A DNA stretch of 64,000 nt from JAYQKL01 sp965243245 (GCA_965243245.1 OZ251536.1:434001-498000); one strand, 5' to 3'. Positions 28,648-38,516 are shown, counted from the stretch's first letter. Notes: a model not told the origin generated them from the letters alone. Program-made: numbers and translations.

Positions 28648-28703
28648 TCGCGCAAGGTTAAAAAATTTCCATTCCTCATATAAAACAAGCTAGACACCAT
28701 AGG

Positions 28704-29555
28704 TTAGGTATTGACAATTTCATGTATTGCTTTGAGTGTTGTGAGCAAGCCCTGTGCATCTTTGAGGTCAAGACAACAAGGCGCATCGCATAGAGCTTCA
28801 TCGGGGCGCGGGTGAAACTCAAGAAAAACACCATTGACCCCCGCCGCCACAGCAGATCTCGCCAAGACACTTACGCCCTCACGCCGCCCCCCTGTTGATG
28901 CGCCGTGCGTGCGCGGGTCAGCCCCCGGTAATTGCACAGCATGGGTTGCATCCATGGTCACGGGTACGCCGAGTTTTTTTATTTCTGATATGCCCAGCAT
29001 GTCCACAACAAGATTATTATAGCCAAAACTAGTGCCACGTTCACATACTATCAACTGAATGTCGGGCGCAGCTTCTTGGCATTTAGAAATAATATTTGCA
29101 CAATCCCAAGGTGCTAAAAATTGCGCTTTTTTAGCATGTAACCAGCCGCCGCGTTTTGCCACCGCACGCGCCGCCGCCACGACTAAATTTGTTTGGCGCA
29201 CAAGAAACGCTGGTAATTGGACAATTTCGGCAACATCTGCCACAGCTTCTATTTGCTCGATTTCATGAATATCGGTCACAATCGGCACATTATGCGCCTC
29301 TTTAACTGCCAACAGCATTGCTAAACCAGTCTCTTGGCCCGGCCCCCGATAGCTGGCAATAGACGAGCGATTTGCTTTATCAAAACTAGCTTTAAAAATA
29401 TAAGCAAGCCCAAGCTCAGCACAAATAGCTTTTAACTCAGCACAAACCTCCATTGCCAAGCCTTCATCTTCAAGCACATTTAAACCTGCCATCACAACAA
29501 GCGGCGTACCATCACCAATTTCAATATTATAATTATCTAATTTTAATAAAGACAT
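28704..29555 (-). CDS. kdsA: 3-deoxy-D-manno-octulosonate 8-phosphate synthase
   Basis: Condenses phosphoenolpyruvate with arabinose 5-phosphate to give KDO 8-phosphate, the precursor of the lipopolysaccharide inner-core sugar. Signature blocks are KASFDKANRSS (residues 55-65), QLPAFLVRQT, the ATHAVQ segment and GGRR. I chose the ATG at 29555 (283 residues) over a TTG nine codons upstream, because the ATG follows GGAAATAAGG and the TTG would overlap the end of pyrG. Asn26 (AGLNV) occupies the position that is Cys in metal-dependent enzymes and Asn in the metal-independent E. coli type. The gene lies 19 bp downstream of pyrG in the same direction. Confidence 0.95.
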   Translation of the reverse strand: MSLLKLDNYNIEIGDGTPLVVMAGLNVLEDEGLAMEVCAELKAICAELGLAYIFKASFDKANRSSIASYRGPGQETGLAMLLAVKEAHNVPIVTDIHEIEQIEAVADVAEIVQLPAFLVRQTNLVVAAARAVAKRGGWLHAKKAQFLAPWDCANIISKCQEAAPDIQLIVCERGTSFGYNNLVVDMLGISEIKKLGVPVTMDATHAVQLPGADPRTHGASTGGRREGVSVLARSAVAAGVNGVFLEFHPRPDEALCDAPCCLDLKDAQGLLTTLKAIHEIVNT

Positions 29556-29574
29556 AGCCTTATTTCCCAAACTC

Positions 29575-31203
29575 TTAGACAAGCCTTACCTGATTAACCG
29601 CCGCCTCAATAAATGAAGTAAATAAAGGATGCGGTTCAAATGGACGCGACTTTAATTCAGGATGAAACTGTACGCCAATATACCAAGAATGTTCTGGAAT
29701 CTCAACAATCTCAGGCAATAATCCATCCGGCGAGATGCCTGAAAATACTAACCCCGCCTTTTTCAATTGCTCTTGGTAAGCCATATTCACTTCATAGCGA
29801 TGGCGGTGGCGTTCTGAAATTTTAGTCGTGCCATAAATTTCAGCTACCCGCGAGCCCTTTTGTAAAACTGCCTCAAAAGCCCCCAGCCGCATCGTGCCAC
29901 CAAGGTCTGTATCAAGCCCGCGTTTTTCAAGCTGCTCCCCATTCAACCATTCAGTCATCAACCCAACCAAAGATACCCCGTTTTTATCAAACTCACTTGA
30001 AGTTGCATCTTTAATACCTGCCATATTGCGCGCCGCTTCAAGAACAGCCATCTGCATCCCAAAACAAATGCCAAAATAAGGAACATCATGCGTGCGCGCA
30101 AAGTGAGCCGCCGCAATCTTGCCCTCGGACCCGCGTTCGCCAAATCCGCCCGGCACTAAAATCCCATTGACTTTTTCAAGTTTGCTAACCGCATCTTTAC
30201 TTTCAAAAACTTGCGCGTCCATCCACTCAAGATTGACCTTAACCCGATTGGCAATACCGCCATGGTGAAGAGCTTCAATAAGCGACTTATAAGCATCTTT
30301 AAGCTCAGTATATTTACCGATAATGGCAATATTGACCTCGCCCTCTGGCTCACGAATAGAGGCTAACACTTCGGTCCAGCGAGATAGATCCGGCCTTGTT
30401 TCACCCGCCAACCCAAAAGCTGCCAACACTTCATCATCAAGCCCTTGCGCGTGATAGGCTTCTGGCACGGCATAAATATTATCAACATCACGCGCCTCAA
30501 TCACAGCGCTTTTTTGGACATTACAAAATAGCGCGATCTTGCTTTTTTCTCCTTCAGGTATCGGGCGGTCGCAACGGCACATCAACACATCCGGCTGAAT
30601 ACCAATCGAGCGCAATTCCTTAACCGAATGTTGGGTCGGCTTTGTTTTCATTTCTCCCGCCGCAGGCATATAAGGCAACAAAGTAAGGTGGATATAAACC
30701 GCGCCCCCTCTTGGAAGCTCATTACCAAGTTGGCGAATAGCCTCAAAAAACGGCAAAGCTTCAATATCGCCTACTGTGCCGCCAATTTCACACAGCACAA
30801 AGTCAACCTCATCGACATCACTCAGCACGAAATTTTTAATGGCGTCCGTCACATGCGGAATAACCTGCACCGTGCCGCCTAGATAATCGCCGCGCCGCTC
30901 CTTAGCGATAATCTCCGAATAAATCTGCCCCGTCGTGACATTATCCCCCTTGGTTGCTGGAACCCCTGTAAAGCGTTCATAATGACCCAGATCAAGGTCT
31001 GTTTCTGCGCCGTCATCGGTCACAAAAACTTCACCATGCTGATAGGGGCTCATCGTGCCGGGGTCTACATTAAGATAAGGGTCCAGTTTGCGCAGACGTA
31101 CCGTATAACCGCGCGCTTGTAATAAAGCTCCAAGAGCGGCCGCCGTAATACCCTTTCCAAGAGAAGAAACCACGCCGCCAGTGATAAAAATAAATCGCGC
31201 CAT
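29575..31203 (-). CDS. pyrG: CTP synthase
   Basis: Converts UTP to CTP using ATP and glutamine. The 542-residue length is normal. The N-terminal synthetase domain starts with FIFITGGVVSSLGKG (nucleotide-binding loop); the C-terminal class I glutamine amidotransferase has its catalytic Cys in GICFGMQMA (around residue 380) and the His-Glu pair in VQFHPE. The start is ATG at 31203; no strong ribosome site is visible. The order secG-pyrG-kdsA is common in alphaproteobacteria. Confidence 0.97.
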   Translation of the reverse strand: MARFIFITGGVVSSLGKGITAAALGALLQARGYTVRLRKLDPYLNVDPGTMSPYQHGEVFVTDDGAETDLDLGHYERFTGVPATKGDNVTTGQIYSEIIAKERRGDYLGGTVQVIPHVTDAIKNFVLSDVDEVDFVLCEIGGTVGDIEALPFFEAIRQLGNELPRGGAVYIHLTLLPYMPAAGEMKTKPTQHSVKELRSIGIQPDVLMCRCDRPIPEGEKSKIALFCNVQKSAVIEARDVDNIYAVPEAYHAQGLDDEVLAAFGLAGETRPDLSRWTEVLASIREPEGEVNIAIIGKYTELKDAYKSLIEALHHGGIANRVKVNLEWMDAQVFESKDAVSKLEKVNGILVPGGFGERGSEGKIAAAHFARTHDVPYFGICFGMQMAVLEAARNMAGIKDATSSEFDKNGVSLVGLMTEWLNGEQLEKRGLDTDLGGTMRLGAFEAVLQKGSRVAEIYGTTKISERHRHRYEVNMAYQEQLKKAGLVFSGISPDGLLPEIVEIPEHSWYIGVQFHPELKSRPFEPHPLFTSFIEAAVNQVRLV

Positions 31204-31276
31204 GGGTTTACAAAATACACATAGGAAAGGATGAAGGCGAGGTTAAATTTCGCATGAATGAATTTTTTTTAAAAAT

Positions 31277-31627
31277 TTATTTAGCGGGAAGCTCGGGTAA
31301 ACCACTAGAAGAGCCAAAAGAATCGGGTAATTGCGGGGCAGGTGCTTGCGTGCCTCCATCTTTTGCTGGCTCAACATAGCCATCAAAAACAGAATCTGAG
31401 GCTTCCATGCCCGATAGAATTGTTAATCCTATGCTCGTTAGAAAAAAAATAACCGCCAGCACAGTCGTCACCCGCGTCAGCGTGTCGGCAACGCCGCGCC
31501 CCGTGAATAAACCGCCTCCCTGTCCGCCGCCAATGCCTAAAGCACCGCCCTCAGAGCGTTGGAGCAAAACCAGCACAATCATGGACAAAGCTATAAAAAT
31601 ATGAACAACCAGCAATGTTTGAGTCAT
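31277..31627 (-). CDS. secG: Preprotein translocase subunit SecG
   Basis: A 116-residue inner-membrane subunit of the SecYEG channel. Two membrane segments are visible: VHIFIALSMIVLVLLQ near the N-terminus and VTTVLAVIFFLTSIGLTIL in the middle. They are joined by the conserved Gly-rich loop (RSEGGALGIGGG). The C-terminal tail is Pro/Gln-rich and non-conserved, as usual. It lies between tpiA and pyrG in the same direction. Confidence 0.93.
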   Translation of the reverse strand: MTQTLLVVHIFIALSMIVLVLLQRSEGGALGIGGGQGGGLFTGRGVADTLTRVTTVLAVIFFLTSIGLTILSGMEASDSVFDGYVEPAKDGGTQAPAPQLPDSFGSSSGLPELPAK

Positions 31628-31710
31628 AAGACAATTCCAAAGATAATTTCAATATCTAATCCGTAGCCTGTTTATCCTATCGGGGCAGAAAAATCCAGCC
31701 CTGTTTTGCG

Positions 31711-32469
31711 CTAAAGAGAAGCCATAATTTTAATGAAATCTGCGGCGCGTAAAGAAGCACCTCCAACCAGCGCACCATTAACATTTTCAATCGCTAAAAG
31801 CTCTTTTGCATTACGCGGATTAACCGACCCGCCATAAAGGATACGAATACCAGTGCCCGCGTCTCCAAAGTGACGCATAAGGGCTTTGCGAATATGAGCA
31901 TGAACGCCAGCCACTTGCTCAAGTGTAGGCGTCAGCCCCGTACCGATAGCCCAAACAGGTTCATAAGCAATAACAATATTATGCGCAAAGTTTTTGGCGA
32001 GTACCTTGCGTAGCTGTATACCGACAACCCGAAGCGTGTTACCAGATTCGCGCTCTTTCAAGGTTTCCCCAAGACAAATAATAGGCACTAAGCCCGCCTC
32101 ATGCGCCGCCTGCGCTTTGGCGCAGACCATTGTGTCAGTTTCGTGATGGTTTTGACGCCGTTCAGAATGACCGACAATAACAAATTTCGCGCCGCACGCG
32201 TTGAGCATGCCCGCGCTTGTATCACCTGTATGTGCGCCTTTTTGCTGGGCATGACAATTCTGCCCGCCAATAAGGAGCTTGGACCCTTTAGAAATTTGAA
32301 CCGCCTGAAAAATATACACCTCAGGCGGACAGATTATAATATCAGCGGTGTATTTCTTTTTATCCAAGTGCCGCACCAGCGATTTCACTTGCACTAGCCC
32401 TTCTTGCCCCCCATTCATTTTCCAGTTACCAGCAATGAGCGGCTTTATCAAAGAACGCGATGATTTCAT
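31711..32469 (-). CDS. tpiA: Triose-phosphate isomerase
   Basis: Interconverts dihydroxyacetone phosphate and glyceraldehyde 3-phosphate. The catalytic residues are Lys17 (NWKMN), His101 (GHSERR) and Glu170 (AYEPVWAIGTG); the phosphate-binding LYGGSV lies near the C-terminus. At 252 residues it is of normal size. The start is ATG at 32469. It is divergent from ppiD and upstream of secG, the standard alphaproteobacterial placement. Confidence 0.97.
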   Translation of the reverse strand: MKSSRSLIKPLIAGNWKMNGGQEGLVQVKSLVRHLDKKKYTADIIICPPEVYIFQAVQISKGSKLLIGGQNCHAQQKGAHTGDTSAGMLNACGAKFVIVGHSERRQNHHETDTMVCAKAQAAHEAGLVPIICLGETLKERESGNTLRVVGIQLRKVLAKNFAHNIVIAYEPVWAIGTGLTPTLEQVAGVHAHIRKALMRHFGDAGTGIRILYGGSVNPRNAKELLAIENVNGALVGGASLRAADFIKIMASL

Positions 32470-32520
32470 AGTATATCCAGATAATTTGTTTCACTTAAAA
32501 TCGACCTAAACCGATTGCAC

Positions 32521-32552
32521 GGACATATTAGGGACATATTAGGGACATATTC
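32521..32552. repeat. 11-bp tandem repeat between tpiA and ppiD
   Basis: ggacatattag occurs at 32521 and 32532, with a third copy at 32543 ending in c instead of ag. It lies in the 192-bp divergent gap, 109 bp before the ppiD start, where promoters of both genes should be. No function is evident. Confidence 0.85.
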
Positions 32553-32661
32553 AAGCAAACAAAATGAAAAAAACATTAAGCTAAGATTGGTTATATCTTG
32601 TGAAACAATGACAGCCTTCTTATGATGCCTCAACAAAAAGTTCAAAGAAAGATAGCCAATA

Positions 32662-34551
32662 ATGCTAAGTAAACTAAAAAAATATGCTGGAGGCTTTTTC
32701 GGTCTCCTTTTGATAGGTCTTTTAATTATTGCTTTTGCAGCTTGGGGCATTGCGGATGTCTTTAACGGGTTTAGCAGAGGAACGATTGCATCTGTTGGGA
32801 ACCGAGATATTCCGACCAATGAGTTTAGATACCGTTATGCGCGCGAACTTGATTTTCTTTCGCGCCAATTAAACGAACCTTTAACGCTTGAACAAGGGCG
32901 TTCTCTTGGATTGGATCGGCAGGTCTTGGCGGACATGATTGCAATGGCAACTTTTGACCAATTCGGAAACAAAATTGGCTTGGCTGTCAGTGATGAGATT
33001 ATTGCGAAGAAAATTGCCTCTGACCCTGCCTTTGCTGGACCTAATGGGCGTTTTGACCGCTTAACTTTCCAAAGACTTTTACAAAATAATGGTCTGACGG
33101 AGAAAATATTTGTGCGTGACCGCCGCCTTTTTGAAACCAGACGTCAATTGATTGAGGCGCTTAATTATTCTGTACAAACGCCTGCTGGCATGAATGAGCT
33201 TATGCTTAAATATATGCTGGAAACAAGAGTGGCTGAATATGTCGTTTTACAAATGGACGCCATTGGTCAGGTGAGCGAGCCGTCTGAGGAAGAATTGCGA
33301 AAATTTTATGACCAAGCACCAAATATTTTCACCGAACCTGAAAGACGTTCTGCAACGCTGATTATTCTGGACCCGCAAAAACTGGCATCTTCAATCGTCC
33401 TTTTGGATGATGAGGTGCGCGAAGAATATGAAGCCATCCAAGATAATTTCATACAAGAAGAAACCCGCAATGTCGACCAGCTCGTGCTGTCGGATGATGA
33501 GGAAATTGCCAAATCAACCGCACTTCTTGGCGTCGGCAAAACTTTTGATGAAGTCGCCAAGGCTCTTGGACAAACACCAGAAGATACAGACCTTGGCACC
33601 GTTACACGCGGGAATTTTATTGCGCCTGAGCTTGGCGATATTGCTTTTGAGCTTAACGAGGGCGAAAATAGCGGTATTCAGGAGGGGCCTCTTGGCTCGG
33701 TCATTTTACGCGTTCGTAAAATCAGCCCACAAACGCAAAAAAGTTTTGCAAGCGTGCGCGCTGTCATCAAAGAGCAAATATCACTGGAAAAAGCGGCCGA
33801 AGAAGTCATTCTGCTGTCCGAAAAAATCGAGGATGAACGCGCCCAAGGAACAACCCTTGAGGGCATTGCGCGCGCTTATCCTTTAGAATTGGTACAAATT
33901 GACCAGATTGACATTAAGGGGCAAAATAAACAGGGCAATAAGCCTGAAATTTTCACCCGTCTGACCGATTTACAAACGATTCTTTTTGAGAGCGAATTAG
34001 GGCAAGAATTACCATCTATTGAAACGCTCCAAGGCGGTGTTTATTGGCTGCGGATGGATGGCATCAAGCCATCACGTATTAGCTCATTTGAGGATGTGCG
34101 CAAAGAAGCCCATGACCAATGGCAAGCACAAGAAAGACGCGCTTTACTTGAAGGGCTAGCAGAGCATTTTATTGAAAAAGGCAATCAAGGCAAAAGCCTC
34201 ACTGCGCTTACCAATGAACTGGGCAAATCACCTTTGACCTCCCCGCCTCTTTTGCGCTCAACCAGTAATGAAACCTTCTCGCGTGAAGCCGTCGCTAAAC
34301 TGTTCGAAACCAAAGAAGGGCACTTTACTTATGGCAAAGTAGGCTTTGGTGAAAGCCTGATTGTTATGCGTCTGATGCAGATTAATGTGCCTGTCGCAAA
34401 GACAACTCTCGAATATGGGCAAATCATTGCCGCCCAAGCCGAACGCCTGAATGAAAATTTAGTCAATCAGTTGCTCTTTGCCCTACAAGATGATTATGGC
34501 GTTACGGTCGACCAACAAGTTTTGAACGATAACACTGGAAGCCAACAATAA
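32662..34551 (+). CDS. ppiD: PpiD-like periplasmic folding factor, membrane-anchored (SurA-N/parvulin)
   Basis: A 629-residue protein with one N-terminal membrane anchor (about residues 10-30, GFFGLLLIGLLIIAFAAWGI) and a large periplasmic part. A SurA/PpiD N-terminal chaperone domain occupies about residues 35-170, and a parvulin-type peptidyl-prolyl isomerase domain about 267-355 (FDEVAKAL through LGSVILRVRKI). It would help newly translocated envelope proteins to fold. The start is ATG at 32662. The stop overlaps the trpE start (TAATG), so ppiD is probably the first gene of the trp transcript, as in many alphaproteobacteria. Confidence 0.9.
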   Translation: MLSKLKKYAGGFFGLLLIGLLIIAFAAWGIADVFNGFSRGTIASVGNRDIPTNEFRYRYARELDFLSRQLNEPLTLEQGRSLGLDRQVLADMIAMATFDQFGNKIGLAVSDEIIAKKIASDPAFAGPNGRFDRLTFQRLLQNNGLTEKIFVRDRRLFETRRQLIEALNYSVQTPAGMNELMLKYMLETRVAEYVVLQMDAIGQVSEPSEEELRKFYDQAPNIFTEPERRSATLIILDPQKLASSIVLLDDEVREEYEAIQDNFIQEETRNVDQLVLSDDEEIAKSTALLGVGKTFDEVAKALGQTPEDTDLGTVTRGNFIAPELGDIAFELNEGENSGIQEGPLGSVILRVRKISPQTQKSFASVRAVIKEQISLEKAAEEVILLSEKIEDERAQGTTLEGIARAYPLELVQIDQIDIKGQNKQGNKPEIFTRLTDLQTILFESELGQELPSIETLQGGVYWLRMDGIKPSRISSFEDVRKEAHDQWQAQERRALLEGLAEHFIEKGNQGKSLTALTNELGKSPLTSPPLLRSTSNETFSREAVAKLFETKEGHFTYGKVGFGESLIVMRLMQINVPVAKTTLEYGQIIAAQAERLNENLVNQLLFALQDDYGVTVDQQVLNDNTGSQQ

Positions 34552-36071
34552 TGCCACTCAATTTCATGCCTGATTTTGATGGGTTTTCCATCGCCTATAA
34601 TCGAGCCGACACTCAGCTTGTCTATATAGATGTTGTGGCAGACCTTGAAACGCCTGTATCGGCTTATTTGAAGCTTTGTCAAAATTGTCCTAACAGCTTC
34701 TTGTTAGAGTCCGTTCAAGACGGGGATATTAAAGGGCGGTTTTCAATGATCGGCTGGGCACCAGATTTTATTTTCAAGGTGGAAGACGCAAAAACGCTGA
34801 TCAATCGGCAAGCTTTATCAAACACACAGAGCTTTGAGCAAATAGATGTCGCCCCCTTGGACGGGCTACGCGCTCTGCTTGACGAGTCGCGGTTTGAGCT
34901 CCCCGAACAACTGCCGCCAATGTCGGCGGGGGTTTTTGGCTATATGGGTTATGACATGGTGCGCCATATAGAAAGCTTACCCGATAATACCCCTGCCCCC
35001 CTTGAGACACCGGCCCCCCTTGAGACACCGGAAAGCCTTTTTATCCGTCCAACGATGATGGCTGTCTTTGATAATGTAACAAATGGTTTAAAATTAATTA
35101 CCCCTGTTTATCCAACAAAAAATATTACGGCCACCCGAGCCTATAACGATGCCCGCCAGCGTTTAGAACAAGCCGAGGCTTCTTTACAAAAGCCAATTGC
35201 CAAACCGCCAAAATTATCAAATATTGCATTCACAGAACCAACCTCCAATATGCCCGCGCAAGATTATTATGAAATGGTTCGCAAAGCCCGCGATTACATA
35301 ATCGCTGGCGATGTTTTTCAAGTCGTTGTCAGTCAACAATTTTGCACAGCCTTTCCTTTGCCCCCCTTTTTATTCTATCGATCTTTGCGGCGTATTAATC
35401 CTTCACCCTATTTGTTTTTCCTCAATTTTGAAGGGTTCTCGGTTATCGGCTCCAGTCCAGAAGTGCTTGTTGGGGTCGAACAAGGCACGGTGAATATTCG
35501 CCCTATTGCTGGCACGCGGCGGCGCGGGGCGACGCCCCAGCAAGACCAAGCCATTGGCGCAGAGCTTCTGGCAGATGAAAAAGAGTGCGCCGAACATTTA
35601 ATGCTACTTGATTTAGGACGCAATGATGTCGGGCGTGTCGCAAAAATCGGAACTGTCTCGATTAATGAAGCCTTTAACTTACAAAAAACCTCGCATCTTA
35701 TTCATATTTATTCGGATGTGACGGGCACGCTCATGCCTGATTGTGACAATATTGATGCCCTTAGCGCAGGGTTTCCTGCTGGCACCGTCTCGGGAGCACC
35801 AAAAGTGCGCGCGCTGGAAATCATTGATGAGTTAGAACCGCAAAAACGGGGTATTTATTCAGGCTGTGTTGGATATTTTTCGGCCGGCGGCAATATGGAT
35901 ACCTGTATCGCTTTACGCACAGGCATTATCAAAGATGGTATGCTTTATGTTCAGGCTGGCGGCGGGGTGGTTTATGACTCCACCCAAGAGGGCGAATATA
36001 ATGAAACCGTCAATAAGGCGATGGCTTTGTTTAGGGCGGCAAAAGATGCTATTGAACGCCATAAAGATTAG
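34551..36071 (+). CDS. trpE: Anthranilate synthase component I
   Basis: Forms anthranilate from chorismate with ammonia supplied by TrpG, the first committed step of tryptophan synthesis. At 506 residues it shows the chorismate-binding blocks IRPIAGTRRRG, LDLGRNDVGRVA and FPAGTVSGAPKVRALEIIDE. The LLES motif near residue 50, which binds inhibitory tryptophan in characterised enzymes, is intact, so feedback control is likely. The start ATG overlaps the ppiD stop by one base. A small in-frame duplication (TPAPLETPAPLETPES) lies in a variable loop. Confidence 0.96.
   Translation: MPLNFMPDFDGFSIAYNRADTQLVYIDVVADLETPVSAYLKLCQNCPNSFLLESVQDGDIKGRFSMIGWAPDFIFKVEDAKTLINRQALSNTQSFEQIDVAPLDGLRALLDESRFELPEQLPPMSAGVFGYMGYDMVRHIESLPDNTPAPLETPAPLETPESLFIRPTMMAVFDNVTNGLKLITPVYPTKNITATRAYNDARQRLEQAEASLQKPIAKPPKLSNIAFTEPTSNMPAQDYYEMVRKARDYIIAGDVFQVVVSQQFCTAFPLPPFLFYRSLRRINPSPYLFFLNFEGFSVIGSSPEVLVGVEQGTVNIRPIAGTRRRGATPQQDQAIGAELLADEKECAEHLMLLDLGRNDVGRVAKIGTVSINEAFNLQKTSHLIHIYSDVTGTLMPDCDNIDALSAGFPAGTVSGAPKVRALEIIDELEPQKRGIYSGCVGYFSAGGNMDTCIALRTGIIKDGMLYVQAGGGVVYDSTQEGEYNETVNKAMALFRAAKDAIERHKD
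34995..35030 (+). repeat. 18-bp in-frame tandem duplication within trpE
   Basis: gccccccttgagacaccg occurs twice in succession (34995-35012, 35013-35030), adding one extra APLETP hexapeptide to a surface-like loop ahead of the conserved chorismate-binding region. The copies are identical. Confidence 0.9.
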
Positions 36072-36088
36072 TGATGTAAGGGTTTTTC

Positions 36089-36709
36089 GTGATATTAATT
36101 ATTGATAATTATGATAGTTTTACATTCAATCTCGTTCATTTTATTGGCGAACTTGGGATTGAGTGCAAAGTGATTCGCAATGATACAATCGCCTCGAAGG
36201 AAGTCCTTGGGATGAAGCTTGACGCTCTTATTATGTCGCCGGGGCCGTGTACACCAAATGAAGCGGGGATTTGCCTTGACCTCGTTAAAGAGGCACCTGA
36301 AACACTCCCTATTCTTGGTGTGTGCCTTGGACACCAAGCTATTGGACAGGCTTTTGGCGCAAAGATAATCCGCACACCGCTTATTATGCATGGGAAACGC
36401 GCGCTTATTCAAAATACTCAAACGGGTATTTTTAAGGGTCTGCCGCAAGCATATTTAGCAACGCTCTATCATTCTTTGATGGTCAAAAAAGAGACCCTAC
36501 CAGATTGTCTTAGCATCACTGCAAAAACGCAAAACGAGGTTATTATGGGGCTTGAACATAAAACGCGCCCCGTCTTTGGCGTGCAGTTTCATCCTGAAAG
36601 CATTGCCTCGTTACACGGACACGCTCTACTTGCAAATTTCCTTGAGATTGCCGGACTTAATCCTTCTATGAAGACTGTGAAAACAAAACCATTATTGGAG
36701 TTGGGCTAA
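36089..36709 (+). CDS. trpG: Anthranilate synthase component II (glutamine amidotransferase)
   Basis: Releases ammonia from glutamine for TrpE. At 206 residues it has the nucleophile Cys79 in GVCLGHQAIGQAFG and the His-Glu pair in VQFHPES. The start is GTG at 36089, supported by TAAGGG at 36077-36082 and by the conserved opening ILIIDNYDSFTFNL. It follows trpE by 17 bp, and its stop overlaps the trpD start by one base (TAATG). It could also serve as PabA for aminobenzoate synthesis, as in species with a single such subunit. Confidence 0.95.
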   Translation: MILIIDNYDSFTFNLVHFIGELGIECKVIRNDTIASKEVLGMKLDALIMSPGPCTPNEAGICLDLVKEAPETLPILGVCLGHQAIGQAFGAKIIRTPLIMHGKRALIQNTQTGIFKGLPQAYLATLYHSLMVKKETLPDCLSITAKTQNEVIMGLEHKTRPVFGVQFHPESIASLHGHALLANFLEIAGLNPSMKTVKTKPLLELG

Positions 36710-37731
36710 TGGCGAGCTTAAAACCCATTCTTGCTGAGATCGCAACAGGGAAACCTCTAAGCGCGGACATGGCGGAAACAGCTTTTGACATTCTCTTATC
36801 TGGCGAGGCAACGGCGGGGCAAATCGGGGCATTTTTAATGGGGTTACGCGTTCGCGGCGAAACCGTCGAAGAACTTGCCGCAGGGGCTAAAATCATGCGC
36901 CGTAATAGCCTTGCTGTGACCGCCCCAGAGGGCACTCTTGACACTTGCGGGACAGGCGGGGATGGCATCGGCACTTATAACATCTCGACTGCCACCGCTT
37001 TTGTTGTCGCTAGTGGTGGTGTGCCGGTCGCCAAACATGGCAATAAGGCGGTGAGTTCTAAATCTGGCTCGGCTGAAATTCTTGAAAAGCTAGGAGTGAG
37101 GCTCGATTTAACGCCAGAGCAAATCAGCACCAGCATCAAAACCATCGGCATGGGGTTCATGTTTGCCCCTGCCCATCACAGCTCCATGAGACATGTTGGC
37201 CTTGTGCGTATGGAGCTTGCCCAACGGACAATTTTTAATCTGCTTGGTCCATTATCAAATCCGGCAGGTTTGAAGCATCAGCTGTTAGGTGTTTTTGATA
37301 AAGCGTGGCTTGTTCCATTGGCTAAAACATTGCATCAGCTTGGGTCGGTATCGGCTTGGGTCGTGCATGGCGCGGACGGTCTTGATGAGCTCACGACAAC
37401 TGGCACCTCTTACGTTACCAGCCTCAAGGATGGTCTTATTGAGGAATTTGAAATCACCCCTGAAGAAGTCGGGTTGGCGCGGGTTTCATTGCACGAGCTC
37501 ATCGGCGGAACGCCTGAGCAAAACGCTATCGCCTTACGCAAAATGTTTGAAGGTATGCCCGGCGCTTACCGCGATATTGTCGTGCTTAATGCGGCGGCGG
37601 CGTTTGTCATAGCGGGGCGCGTATCAACTTTGCACGAGGGCGTAGATTTTGCAGCACGCCTCATAACAGATGGCAAAGCACTTGAAAAACTTGAACAATT
37701 TGTGAGGTTTTCTCAAAAGGCGGGCGCGTGA
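36709..37731 (+). CDS. trpD: Anthranilate phosphoribosyltransferase
   Basis: Transfers phosphoribose from PRPP to anthranilate. A 340-residue protein with the PRPP-binding GTGGDG (residues 81-86) and KHGNKAVSS (109-117) motifs. It is translationally coupled on both sides: the ATG shares a base with the trpG stop, and its TGA overlaps the GTG start of trpC. Confidence 0.97.
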   Translation: MASLKPILAEIATGKPLSADMAETAFDILLSGEATAGQIGAFLMGLRVRGETVEELAAGAKIMRRNSLAVTAPEGTLDTCGTGGDGIGTYNISTATAFVVASGGVPVAKHGNKAVSSKSGSAEILEKLGVRLDLTPEQISTSIKTIGMGFMFAPAHHSSMRHVGLVRMELAQRTIFNLLGPLSNPAGLKHQLLGVFDKAWLVPLAKTLHQLGSVSAWVVHGADGLDELTTTGTSYVTSLKDGLIEEFEITPEEVGLARVSLHELIGGTPEQNAIALRKMFEGMPGAYRDIVVLNAAAAFVIAGRVSTLHEGVDFAARLITDGKALEKLEQFVRFSQKAGA

Positions 37732-38516
37732 CTGATATTTTGGAAAAAATAAAAGCCTATAAGCTAAAAGAAATCGAAACGGCTAAAGCTGAGCTTTCTT
37801 TTTTTGAGCTAACAAAACGGGCTGAAAAAGCGGCTATCCCGCGCGGGTTTTTAAAAGCTCTTAAAGCAAAAAAACAAATCAGTGAAACAGGCTTAATCGC
37901 AGAGATTAAAAAAGCCAGCCCGTCAAAGGGGCTTATTCGAGAAGGTTTTGACCCCTCTGCTCTTGCGCAGGCTTATGAAAATGGCGGCGCGACTTGTCTT
38001 TCGGTTTTGACCGATACGCCCAGCTTTCAAGGCGCGCCAGCTTTTTTGAAGGCGGCGCATGAGGCTTGTAAGCTGCCCATTCTTTGCAAAGATTTCATCT
38101 ATGACCCCTATCAGGTGGTCGAGGCGAGAAGCTGGAATGCAGATTGCATTTTGATTATCATGGCATCGGTAAGCGACAGGCAAGCTGATACGTTACTTAA
38201 AGCAAGCCATGATTGGGGGATGGATGCCTTACTCGAAGTGCATAACCGCGCAGAATTAACCCGTGCGCTCGAGATAAATTCTGATTTAATTGGCGTCAAT
38301 AATCGTGATTTGCGCAGTTTTGATGTCAGTTTACAAACCATCATCACGCTTGCGCCTCATGTTCCGGATAATGTTCATCTGGTTTGTGAGAGCGGCATTT
38401 GTACATCTGAGGATATTGCGCGGGTGCAAGAAACTGGCGTCAGCACTTTTTTAGTGGGGGAAGCCTTAATGCGCCAACAAGATGTGAGTGCCGCTACAAA
38501 AAATCTTCTCAAATAA
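37728..38516 (+). CDS. trpC: Indole-3-glycerol phosphate synthase
   Basis: Closes the indole ring from CdRP, the fourth step of tryptophan synthesis. At 262 residues it has AEIKKASPSKG (58-68), with the catalytic Lys in IKKASPS, and CKDFIYDPYQ (Lys121). The start is GTG at 37728, overlapping the trpD stop. It is a stand-alone enzyme, not fused to TrpF. In many alphaproteobacteria moaC and moeA follow trpC before lexA; here only 91 bp separate trpC from lexA, and no moa gene is present. Confidence 0.96.
   Translation: MTDILEKIKAYKLKEIETAKAELSFFELTKRAEKAAIPRGFLKALKAKKQISETGLIAEIKKASPSKGLIREGFDPSALAQAYENGGATCLSVLTDTPSFQGAPAFLKAAHEACKLPILCKDFIYDPYQVVEARSWNADCILIIMASVSDRQADTLLKASHDWGMDALLEVHNRAELTRALEINSDLIGVNNRDLRSFDVSLQTIITLAPHVPDNVHLVCESGICTSEDIARVQETGVSTFLVGEALMRQQDVSAATKNLLK

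Noticed and set aside
32466..32819. A 117-codon minus-strand frame upstream of tpiA
   Set aside because: Its first half is antisense to the ppiD start and the rest covers the 11-bp repeat; no motif or ribosome site supports it.
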